Source of the DNA: Coenobita brevimanus
Lineage: Eukaryota > Arthropoda > Malacostraca > Decapoda > Coenobitidae
Assembly (NCBI GenBank): GCA_032717465.1
Contig: CM064670.1
Location: 16,326,931 to 16,390,930 of the forward strand
DNA: 64,000 nt
Reading direction: 5' to 3'
Shown here: positions 10,792 through 23,203 of the stretch, piece by piece
Layout: each line of letters opens with the position of its first letter
Numbering within the stretch: position 1 is the stretch's first letter
The notes under the pieces: model-generated
Told to the model about the DNA's origin: nothing
Databases searched by the model: none
Seen by the model: only the letters and a program-made list of their open reading frames with translations
Made by a program: the position numbers and the translations under genes

Positions 10792-11415
10792 TTGGGACTG
10801 AGTTATCCCCGTACCCTGAAGATTGGGTCTGTGAATGTGCGTGGATGTAGTACGATTGAAGCTAAAAGGGAAGAAACTGGGAGAATGTTTGTGAGAAGAA
10901 AGTTGGGTGTGTTAGCTTTGAGTGTAACAAAGATGAAAGGGAAAGGTGAGTCTAAGTTTGGAAGTGTGAATGGAAGATTGTCAGGTGTTGATAGAGGAAG
11001 AGCGACAGAAGATGTGGCCTTGTTTGTAAGCCCGGATGTGCAGGAGTGTGTGATTAAATGGAAGGAGGTGTCATCGAGATGGATGTGGATGAAAGCGAAA
11101 TTTGAACCTGAGTTGAGGGTATTTGTGAGTGCATATGGGCCTAGTAGCGAAAGGGATGCAGAAGAGAGGGAATCTTTCTGGAATGATGTTGATGAGTGTC
11201 TGCAGAGTTTTGGAGCGAATGTGAATGTGGTAATGATGGGAGATCTGAATGCTAGAGTGGGAAATGTAGCAGTTGAAGGTGTAGTTGGTATGCAAGGTTT
11301 GCCTGGAAGAAATGAAAATTGGGAACGAATGATAGGGATGTGTGTTGAACGAGAGATTGTGATTGGAAATATCTTGTTTGAGACGAAAGATATTTATATT
11401 ATTATACATGGGTGA
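10792..11415 (+). pseudogene. AP endonuclease domain of LINE copy B
   Basis: An open frame of 207 codons. The EN fold begins at LKIGSVNVRG about residue 8. Catalytic-type motifs seen are the N in SVNVRG and GDLNARVG. The E of the second motif is altered: the sequence reads LSVTKMKGKG where LINEs normally have an E-T pair. The frame is lost after KDIYIIIHG; the SDHxxV-like end reads DHCLVDG in another frame near 11,530. Compared with copy A it retains the N-terminal half but has lost integrity downstream. Confidence 0.85.
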
Positions 11416-11674
11416 GACAGGAGGGTGGAAGGGTTGTTGATAGAGCATTGATGAACTATGTGGTTATGTCCAGGAATGTAATAGGAAGATTGTTGGATGT
11501 GACAATTTTGGGAGGGTGGAGGTATGGATGATCACTGCCTGGTGGATGGAAAGTTGAGATAGGTAAGAGATGGGTGAGAGCTAGGAGAGTTAGGTGTGGC
11601 AGGAAGGTTTTGAAAGTGAGTGAGATGGATAAAAGAGAGAAAATGACAGAGTATCAAAAGAAACTGAAAGATTA

Positions 11675-13712
11675 GTGGAACGCAGCAAAGATCAGGAGAA
11701 TGGCAGTGTGGAGGAGGAATGGCAGTTGTTCAAGAGTGCTGTGGTGGGGCATGCAGAAGAGGTGTGTGATGTGAGACGTGTGGGTGGTGGTGTAAGAAAG
11801 GGAAGTGAATGGTGGTGCAAGGAAGTAAGTATGGCTGTGGCTGAGAAGAAATGTGCATATGAAGTGTGGCTGCAGAGGAAGGATGAGATGTCATATGAGA
11901 GGTGTAAGGAAAAGAGAAATAGGGCGAGAAGGGCTGTGCGTGGTGCTAAGTGGCAAGAGAGGAGAGAGGAGGAAGGTGGTTGACTGGGAATTTTCAACAG
12001 AATAAGATAATACTTTGGAAGGAAATGAACAGAGTGCGAAAAGGAGAGTCTGGGAAGGAAGAGAGAGTAAAAGCAGAGGATGGCAGGATGTTAACTGAGA
12101 TGGATGAAGAAAGGCAGAGATGGGTGAAGTATTTTAAAAGCTTGTTAAATGTAGAGGAGGAAAGGGACGCTGAGATTGTGGCAAGAATAAATGTGTTGGG
12201 AGATTTGAATGATTCTTTGATCACGATGGTGGAAGTGCAGGAGGCAGTAAAGGAGGTGAAAGCAGGGAAAGCTGCAGGTATGGATTTGTGTCCTGTGGAA
12301 TGCCTGAAAGGTGGTGCAGCGACTATTATTGAGTGGTTAGTAAGATTGTTGAATGTGTGTTTTGTGAGAGCTATGGTGCCAGTTGACTAGGCAAGTGCTT
12401 GTGTGGTTCCCTTGTATAAAGGTAAGGGTGATAAGTATGAATGTATATCTTCAGGGGTATAAGTCTGTTGAGTGTTGTAGGTAAGGTGTATGGTAGATTG
12501 TTAATTAAGAGAGTTAGAGAGGGTACAGAGGGAGTGACTGGTGATGAGCAGTGTGGCTTTAGGAGAGGGAGGGGATGCGTGGATCAGGTGTCTGCTGTGA
12601 CACAGGTGTGTGAAAGTATTTAGCGAAAGGTAAAGATGTGTTTTGGGCGTTCATGGATTTAGAGAAAGCGTATGATAGAACTGATAGGGAAGCTTTGTGG
12701 ACTGTTTTAAGATTGTATGGACTTGATGGTAGGTAGCTAAAAGGAGTGAAAAGTTTTTATGTAAATGGTAGAGCATGTGTAAGAGTGGGTAATACTGTGA
12801 GTGGTTGGTTTCCCGTGATAGTGGGGCTGCGGCAAGGATGTGTGATGTCGCCTTGGTTGTTTAATATTTATATGGATGGTGGGAGATGTATGCAAGAGTT
12901 TTAGGTGGAGGTTTGAGTCTGGTGAATGCTAATGTTAGAGAGTGGTATCTGAATCAGCAGCTGTTTATGGATGATACTGCACTGGTGGCTGATTCAGAGT
13001 AGAGATTGAGACTATTGGTAAAGGAGTCTGGAAGGGTGTGTGAAAAGAGGATTTTGAGAGTAAATGAGAATAACAGTAATGTGATGAAGTGTGCGAGGTT
13101 GGTAAGTGGTAGGAGGATGAATATAGTTTTAAATGGTGAGGAGGTAGAGTGTTTTAAGTATTTAGGGTCACATGTTGCTGTGGATGGAAGAATAGATGCA
13201 GAAGTGAAATATAGAATGAATGAAGTAGGAAAGGTGCTGGAAAGCATGAAAAAAGTGTTTAGATGTCGTTTGCTTAGAATGGATGTAAAGAGAAGGCTGT
13301 ATTAGGGTGCTTTGGTACCGACTGCGTTATATGGGGCTGAAACGTGGAATATGGGTGTAGCAGAGAGAAAAGTTTGAATGTAATGGAGATGAGGTGTCGG
13401 AGGAGTATGTGTGGAGTGACACATATGGATCGTGTTGATGAAGTGCAATGGAGAACTGGAGTTGTGCAGGAGATGGCTGATCGAGCTGAGCAGAGAGTGT
13501 TGCGATGGTCTGTGCATATGGAGAGAATGGATGATGAGTGATCGGTGAAAAAAATAACTGGATCGGATGTGAGAGGTGTAAGGCTGAGAGAAAGACCACG
13601 AATAGGATGGATGGACAGTGTGATGAGAGTGTTGGATGCGAGAGGGATGTCTGTTGAGCAAGGAAGAGTGGCTGCACGTGACAGGAATGACTGGACAGAA
13701 ATTGTGAATGAA
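11675..13712 (+). pseudogene. Reverse transcriptase of LINE copy B, heavily frameshifted
   Basis: Pieces in three frames carry the RT motifs in order: KAAGMDLCPVECLKGG (about 12,265), GISLLSVVGKVYGRLL (12,455), DEQCGFRRGRGCVDQV (12,545), MDLEKAYDRTDREALW (about 12,650), RQGCVMSPWLFNIYMDG (12,830), LFMDDTALVADS (about 12,965) and RMNIVLNGEEVECFKYLGSHVAVDG (13,118 onward, given here only as a landmark). The FADD core reads FMDD, a missing alanine, and TAG follows closely at 13,000. It is clearly dead. Much lower integrity than copy A suggests an older insertion, although copy A is truncated. Confidence 0.85.
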
Positions 13713-13939
13713 TAAATGATGACGCAGCCCAGAGGGGATATTGTCCCGCATTTGGTCTGATCAGCTGATCAGGTCAGGTGCGGGTAAGAGGATGGGTCCA
13801 TTATGATTTGGCAGAGGTAAACTAGCTCTGTTGTTAGACCCTGCTGTGGAAGTCACTGATTGCACTGCGCAGTTGACCCTTGTGCAGTGTGGTGCAGTGA
13901 GGATCTGTCCCTTCTCCCGTTGGGGCTATGATGCGATTG

Positions 13940-13943
<4 letters not shown>

Positions 13944-14017
<74 letters not shown>
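13944..14017. repeat. (GT)n inside the 3' UTR of LINE copy B
   Basis: 37 GT units. Copy A has a GAATG-rich unique sequence at the corresponding place, so the array expanded or inserted in this copy. Confidence 0.95.
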
Positions 14018-14018
<1 letters not shown>

Positions 14019-14084
14019 ATGAGTAAACAGGGAGTGTGTTGTACTGTCTCGGCTACCTCCCTTTCTTTTGGGGAAGCAGCCTAT

Positions 14085-14126
14085 GTATATATATAGATAG
14101 AGAGATAGATAGATAGATAGATAGAG
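14085..14126. repeat. (GATA)n tail of LINE copy B
   Basis: TATATAGATAG followed by GATA units. It sits at the element's 3' end, as in copy A. Confidence 0.85.
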
Positions 14127-14180
14127 AAAAAACAAACATAAGCCAGTTACACAATACTAATATCAATTTAATATCTTGCT

Positions 14181-14412
14181 TGTAACACTTAAATTCTGTA
14201 CAGAAAGCAGTAGATTCATACAAACCTACATCTGCAGGCACCAACTGGGGTCATGGTCAAGAGGGAGATTACAGCAGGGAGCGAGGGAGACACATGTAAC
14301 ACTACAATTACTTACAGAAAGCAGTAGTTATTTCTCACAAACCTACATCTGTGGGTGCCATCTGGGGTCGTGGCCAAGAGGAAGGTTACAACAGGGAGCA
14401 AGGGAGATGCAC
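14181..14412. repeat. 114-bp tandem duplication
   Basis: Units at 14,181-14,294 and 14,295-14,412 share TGTAACACT at the start, ACAGAAAGCAGTAG, AAACCTACATCTG, CTGGGGTC and CAGGGAGC. They differ by substitutions and small indels. Confidence 0.85.
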
Positions 14413-15349
14413 TTGCACTGTGTACACAGCTCTAAGTTTGTTGAAAGTATCCTTTCTATGGTTGTTCCTAGATAGAGCTCACTGGACATCACCCACTATG
14501 AAGGGCACTAGACCAAACAAAACAGTTAACAGTGAGACTTGTAAAAAGAAGATTAGGGAAGGAGGCACGACAGCTGGTGTAAGGAGCTAAGCAAGCAGGC
14601 AGCATAAAAAAAAAAAGCTTGAAGATTGGCAAGTTCGATCGTCTCACACCTGACAATCAAGCTAGATGGAACTCTCACACCAGGTATTCCTCCCAGAGAA
14701 GATCGGACAGGGCCTTATAGTATGGTCCCTCTAACTGGTATGACCGGGTGTGGGTGCCAAGAGCCAGAAGATGTTGGTAGACAGACAGCTTGAGTTGACG
14801 GTCATTGGCCTTGAGCACAGGATGAGATGGACCTCCCTCTGCAGCTGGAGGAGGGGAGGACTCAACGAAGTCCCCCTCAACCTGGAGTTGGTCAATGCAT
14901 CCTCGGCCATAGAAGCGGAGTCAGAAGAGTCCTGGCCCTCTTCAGGCCCTGGTGACTGATGGTGGTCGCCAGGAGGATCTAAAGCCATGTCCATGGCCTG
15001 GTTCAGTGCCGGTCAGTAGCCATAGATGGGCAGTCGCGCAGATTGAATGGGTTGTCCAGCCGCAGCCGCATCTGTGGTGTCTGACAGGAAGAGATAGGCT
15101 GTGGCGGTAGGACCTTATGCTCTCGACAATGACAGGAAGTAGGATGTGCGTCACGGGCGAAGCACTCATGAATGGCAAGGCAGGGAAGCCCACTCTCCTT
15201 AAAGATCTTGGGGAGAATAAAGGGTGATGCCCTGTTGTCACCCCCCACAAAAAGCCCTCGCCATCGCAACACACATCTCGACAATGGTGCTAACCTCTCC
15301 AGGACTCACAGGGACCCCTGGCCTGGTGTCCCTGGGCCAAGCAGCACCG
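14413..15349. other. Unassigned stretch downstream of the Y-box pseudogene
   Basis: Minus-strand frames of 90-110 codons exist (for example 15,274-14,942 and 14,994-14,731) but show no family motif. Part may be the decayed C-terminal or 3' UTR portion of the Y-box retrocopy whose cold-shock domain ends at 15,350. A gap-free assignment is not possible by eye. Confidence 0.35.
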
Positions 15350-15612
15350 TTAAGCATGGGTAGAACCCTGCACGGCCGCGCCCCTCAGTCCAGTAACATC
15401 CCTAGCATCAGGACCCTTAGAGTCCCAAAGATAGCAAACTCCACCGCCTCGCCATCTCCAAGAGATCGTTCGAGATGCCGTGGATTTGGTGCAACTATAG
15501 CTTGGCAGTGCACAAAACATTAGCGCCAGTGTCCTGGTGCTTGTTGAAGCCATACCCCACCCTACATTTGAACCAAGCCACGGTTCCCTGGATCAGCAAT
15601 GCAGACATTGCA
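15350..15612 (-). pseudogene. Y-box protein cold-shock-domain pseudogene
   Basis: Reading the minus strand from about 15,590, GTVAWFKCRVGYGFNKHQDTG corresponds to the start of the Y-box cold-shock domain, with the RNP1-like aromatic motif changed at several places (KWFN-type to AWFK, GYGFI-type to GYGFN). After a TAG and a frameshift, LGDGEAVEFA follows at about 15,455-15,425. A further shift gives GPDARDVTGLRGAAVQGS at about 15,410-15,355, matching the family's conserved end of the domain. Three frames for one 80-residue domain, with a stop, show it is dead. Absence of introns across the domain suggests a processed retrocopy, but no poly(A) or target duplication was identified. Y-box proteins bind single-stranded nucleic acid and mRNA. 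The family identification rests on three collinear motif blocks. Confidence 0.7.
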
Positions 15613-16786
<1,174 letters not shown>

Positions 16787-17017
16787 GATTACAACGCAAA
16801 GAATTACACAAAGAAATGTTGAAATTAAAAAAAAAAAACAATTTGGGGTACGGCAGTGTAATTTAACAATGTTTGGTGAGTTATATTCAAATCTGATGTC
16901 ACCATGCCTCTCTCTCTAATATTCTGCTTAAAAGAAATATCATCACTTCTCCTTTACACTGCTTCACTATGAATCTCTTAGATAAGATCAAAGACTCGAT
17001 CTGAATCCAACCTAATT

Positions 17018-17099
<82 letters not shown>
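17018..17099. repeat. (CT)n microsatellite
   Basis: About 40 CT units with one TTT interruption. Confidence 0.97.
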
Positions 17100-19191
<2,092 letters not shown>

Positions 19192-19467
19192 TATATAGAT
19201 CGATAGACAGATAGATAGAAAGATATATGTATTGGCATATTTTGCGTACTGCATGGTCGGTTAATACTTATACCAATATCATGACACTTTCCGAGTACAC
19301 TTCTGCAACACCATAATGGCACATACTGTTTTTTTAAAAATGAAGGGTTGGATTAAGTTATATTTAACTGTCTCTTCTTTGTTCTGATGTTTTTTGGAGC
19401 ACTGCCATCACTGCATCTTAACATATTTTATTAATGTTTATTGATATATTTATCTATCCATCTATCT

Positions 19468-19998
<531 letters not shown>

Positions 19999-20001
<3 letters not shown>

Positions 20002-20017
20002 ATATATATATATATAT

Positions 20018-20071
<54 letters not shown>
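19999..20071. repeat. (TA)n microsatellite between two SINEs
   Basis: 73 bp of TA with one AGA interruption. It is the 3' tail of the SINE at 20,072-20,414 and the 5' flank of the one at 19,606-20,001. Confidence 0.95.
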
Positions 20072-20075
<4 letters not shown>

Positions 20076-20414
20076 GTGTGTGTGTATTCTTTTTTTATGT
20101 GTCCAACCCTGGGCATAGGCTTCACAGCCTGCTTCCAAGGCCCAGTGGTCCTCCTACACACCAAACACCTCTACATGTCACCACTTCGGCACTAAATCCC
20201 ACCGTCCATATTGAATACATGCTAGGGCTGTCTCATACAGGACTGGTGTATGTATTAGCGAGGGTATTTTTACATGTCGGCGGGTCTTCTGGCAGCTCAG
20301 TATAGTCATTTTATGGAATTCAAATCCGTAAACTGTTCCTGTCCCAGCGGGGATTTGAACCTGGGTCCAGTAGGACTGCAGGCCACCTATCTACCGACTG
20401 AGTCACCGCCTCCC
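20072..20414 (-). mobile_element. tRNA-derived SINE (2), minus strand
   Basis: The minus strand from 20,414 begins GGGGGAGGCGGTGACTCAGT, continuing CGGTAGAT (A box), and carries ACCCAGGTTCAAATCCCCGC (B box) at the spacing of a tRNA. A unique body of about 240 bp follows, then ACACACAC and the (TA)n at 19,999-20,071. The same orientation as SINE 1 suggests tail-to-head insertion into a TA tail. Confidence 0.75.
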
Positions 20415-20418
20415 CCAA

Positions 20419-20419
<1 letters not shown>

Positions 20420-20458
<39 letters not shown>

Positions 20459-20472
20459 GTGTGTGTGTGTGT
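20420..20472. repeat. (GT)n microsatellite
   Basis: GT array with one GC interruption. Followed to 20,740 by degenerate TCTG/TGTC-rich sequence. Confidence 0.95.
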
Positions 20473-20740
20473 TTCTCACTGTTCTTGTCTGTATATCTGA
20501 TTCTGTCTGTGCTGTATATATGTCTTTGTCTCCCTGTGTGTATCTCTGCTTGTCAGTGTTTGTGTGTCAGTCTGTCTGTGGGTATGTACACTTATGTCTG
20601 TCTTTCTGTCTGCTTCTCTGTCTGTCTGTAGGTATATCTGTTTGTCTGTCTGTGTGCCGAACTTTCTGTTTATCTGCCCGAATGTATCTATCTATCTATC
20701 TGCGTGCCTTTGTATCTGTCGGCCTGTCTGTCTGTCAGAC

Positions 20741-20741
<1 letters not shown>

Positions 20742-20812
<71 letters not shown>
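20742..20812. repeat. (GT)n microsatellite
   Basis: About 35 uninterrupted GT units at the end of a TCTG-rich stretch. Confidence 0.97.
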
Positions 20813-20814
<2 letters not shown>

Positions 20815-20829
20815 ATACACGTGTCAAGA

Positions 20830-21193
20830 ACGTTATGACCTGATTTCGACCATTCTTGGTGGAAGGGTTGAAGGTCAGTCAGGAGAGTTGGATTAACGAT
20901 TTTGAAAGCAATACATCAACCTTTAATGTCACATGGGATGATTGACGTATACAGTTTTTATATAATTTAGACCAGAGTTAGTGGAAGGGCTCAAAGTAAT
21001 GAAAGAATGAAGGACTATGATTTTGTGAACAATCAGCCAAAGATCAAGATCATATGGAAATTTCAAATTGTACTGTCCTTTAGCAAGGTCAGCTTACACG
21101 ACCACACATGGTGGAAAGGAATTTGGTAATGCTAAGACAATGGGACTGAAATTTAAAAACAATCCGTCAAAAGTCAGGAATCATCGTAGTGTC

Positions 21194-21195
<2 letters not shown>
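20830..21195. repeat. Degenerate ~105-125-bp tandem-like repeat
   Basis: Three successive blocks each contain a GACC...TTGGTGGAAGG-type phrase, a GATTTTG-AACAAT-type phrase and a TCAAAGGTCAAGATCA-type phrase, in that order. The same phrases occur at 18,480-18,780 and 46,765-46,850. Non-coding. Confidence 0.5.

Positions 21196-21198
<3 letters not shown>

Positions 21199-21270
<72 letters not shown>
21199..21270. repeat. (CT)n then (AT)n
   Basis: CT at 21,199-21,240 and AT at 21,241-21,270. It ends exactly where the LTR fragment begins. Confidence 0.97.
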
Positions 21271-21273
<3 letters not shown>

Positions 21274-21475
21274 AACGGCTGTTGCTGTCCTCCATGCTAT
21301 TTATTTGGTTTTACTCTTATGAAGTAATTCAGATGCCTCACAGTTTTTTTAAACAGTTCAGAAGAAGCCTGATCAACTTTTCGAGTGCTTCAAATCTGGT
21401 TTTCTGAAGGGATCCAAGGCTTCATTACCACGTCTTTGAAGCTGCAGCTTGAGACATAAATTTGCCAGGAAACCT
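21271..21475 (+). mobile_element. 5' fragment of an LTR, same family as the LTR at 46,186
   Basis: Begins TGTAACGGCTGTTGCTGTCC and stays nearly identical to 46,186-46,380 for about 195 bases (substitutions such as CTATTT/CTGTTT and GAAGTAATTC/GGAGTAATGC). Similarity then fades at the 5' end of an I-like LINE at 21,476. It begins at the LTR's TG, so it is the U3 end of an LTR truncated at the LINE junction. It may be a solo-LTR remnant or a displaced 5' LTR. Confidence 0.85.
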
Positions 21476-21868
21476 GCCGGGGGCGGGACTTTGATGGATG
21501 GTTGTGAAGAGGGTGGACGTGTGCTGAACTCTTCTCTAGCTGCAGGGTTGCCTCACCGGCATTAGTTTTGTTTTGTCGCCACTAGGGCGTTTTTAAAATA
21601 AAGTTAGGATTAACTAGTACTCATTTTCCTCCCCTCCCTCTAGCTAGGTACAGTAGGTGTCTGTACCGTTATACTGAGTTTACCTTTGCTTATTACCCAT
21701 GGAGGATCCCCCCCACTGATCGCTCTGGGGCGTGAAGCAACACGGTCGGGCCTCCCTGGAGTGGTTTGAGAGGGCAACCTCAGATTTAGGTGTTTTCCCC
21801 CGGGTTGTTTGTCCCTTGTTTGTTTTCTCGTCTTCTTCCCACTTCCCCCTCTAGGGGGGAGTGGTACT

Positions 21869-23203
21869 ATGACGGACACCCCTACTGCCTCCCCCCCCTT
21901 CAGGGGGGGAGGTAGTCCTGACCGACCCCCGACTGACCAACGGACGGACTGTCCCCCGACTGAACGGCCCCGGACCCGAGCACTTGACATTAGTGTAAAT
22001 AATGCCTCATTCGTCCTCATTCACGCGGTTGGTTCTACTCCCCTGTCCAGCCTCAATCCCTTCATCATCAAGAAGGTGATTGATGGGTGTGCAGGTGAGG
22101 TGGAACAAGTTAAAAAACTTGCAAGTGGAGATCTTTTGGTCAAGACTATCAATTCTGCCCAGGTAAAGGACTTGCTGAAACTGAGGAAGTTCCACAGTTA
22201 CGATGTCCAGACGACGATCCCCCACTCCATGAATTCCTGCAAGGGTGTTATCACCTGCAGGGATCTGGTGCTTATGGAAGAGGAAGAAATCGTACAGGAA
22301 CTTGCTCAGCAAGATGTAATAGAGGCCAGATTTATTACAAGATTTTCGGAAGGCATAAGGACGAAGACCGCAACAGTTGTTTTGACTTTTGGAAAAGTAT
22401 CTCTTCCAGCCAATGTGAAAGTTGGATACGAAATTTTCAATGTCAGACCATACATCCCGAACCCCCTTCATTGTGCAAAATGTCAGATATATGGACACCA
22501 TGAAAAGGCTTGTCGGTCTTCTAACCTAGTATGTGGCAAGTGCGCAGCTGTAGGCCATTCTGCTGACCACTGTACATCAGAGAATGAATGTTGTTTTCAC
22601 TGCCAGGGCGCTCACCCCACTTCCTCTCGGGTTTGTCCCAAGTGGAAGGAGGAGAAGGAGGTCTGCACAGTGAAGGCAACTGAGGGCATATCCTTTTACG
22701 ATGCTAGGAAGAAGGTGAAGGAGTTGCATGCAACTCCCAAGCCTAATATCTCCTATGCATCGGCGGTTGTGTCCCGTCCTGTGATGTGCACCGTGGAGAC
22801 GCAGATTGACCTTCCATTCGCTCCTCATGCCCCACGCCCTACCTCTCAGTCTAAGCCTCCTGTACGTTCCAACTCTCTGACAGACATTCCTGTTGCCACT
22901 TCCTACTCTCAGGCTGACGCTGTTCCTTCGCAGTCAGTGCGGCCAAAACAGAAGCCTGACAAATCAAATAAAATTAACTTGACCACCCTCACCAAACAGT
23001 CACGTCCTCATGTCCTTCCTGCTCCTACTCCAGCGAGGGAGAGAAAGAATAGCTCTTCCTCGGTGGATTCTGGGAGCCTTGTTATTGACGAGAATATGGA
23101 GATCTCCACGAGCAAGCACCGGGAAAGGTCCCCCAGTAGCCACTCGCCTGGACGCGGGGGGCATAAAAAAACTAGGAGCACTGGCCTCCCTCGTAAATCT
23201 TAA
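21869..23203 (+). CDS. ORF1 (gag-like) of I-like LINE copy 1
   Basis: An intact 444-codon frame. I chose ATG 21,869 (MTDTPTASPPF) because the sister copy has an ATG at the same place; the frame upstream lacks ATG. Residues 1-45 are Pro/Arg-rich and disordered. Residues about 50-195 form the ORF1 core (HAVGSTPLSSLNPFIIKKV to VGYEIFNVRPYIPNP), likely an RNA-binding fold. Residues about 202-260 hold three cysteine knuckles: CAKCQIYGHHEKAC, CGKCAAVGHSADHC and CFHCQGAHPTSSRVC. The C-terminal 160 residues are Ser/Pro/Lys-rich and end GLPRKS. The protein should coat element RNA in a cytoplasmic RNP. It is separated from ORF2 by one in-frame TAA. Confidence 0.85.
   Translation: MTDTPTASPPFRGGGSPDRPPTDQRTDCPPTERPRTRALDISVNNASFVLIHAVGSTPLSSLNPFIIKKVIDGCAGEVEQVKKLASGDLLVKTINSAQVKDLLKLRKFHSYDVQTTIPHSMNSCKGVITCRDLVLMEEEEIVQELAQQDVIEARFITRFSEGIRTKTATVVLTFGKVSLPANVKVGYEIFNVRPYIPNPLHCAKCQIYGHHEKACRSSNLVCGKCAAVGHSADHCTSENECCFHCQGAHPTSSRVCPKWKEEKEVCTVKATEGISFYDARKKVKELHATPKPNISYASAVVSRPVMCTVETQIDLPFAPHAPRPTSQSKPPVRSNSLTDIPVATSYSQADAVPSQSVRPKQKPDKSNKINLTTLTKQSRPHVLPAPTPARERKNSSSSVDSGSLVIDENMEISTSKHRERSPSSHSPGRGGHKKTRSTGLPRKS

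Larger units (their letters stand above)
10577..14084 (+). mobile_element. RTE-like LINE copy B, near full length, degraded
   Basis: The plus-strand sister of copy A, including a 5' UTR (10,577-10,790), a complete EN N-terminus, RT and the 3' UTR. The coding parts are 10,825-11,415 (EN: IGSVNVRG, MMGDLNARVG), 11,675-12,390 (linker and early RT), 12,441-12,623 (ISLLSVVGKVY, EQCGFRRGRGCVD), 12,960-13,305 (catalytic region, changed to FMDDTALVADS) and 13,320-13,712 (thumb and C-terminal motifs). More than ten frameshifts or stops separate them. The 5' UTR resembles a dispersed decapod repeat (the box CCACCGTAGTCCCTGCGTGTC) that I recall from shrimp sequences; this is memory, not a search. Confidence 0.85.

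Noticed and set aside
20330..20414. Functional tRNA gene
   Set aside because: A and B boxes are present but the acceptor stem does not pair and the sequence continues into a SINE body.
20274..20896. Long Cys/Val/Ser-rich plus-strand frames
   Set aside because: They cover GT and TCTG simple repeats and a SINE; not coding.
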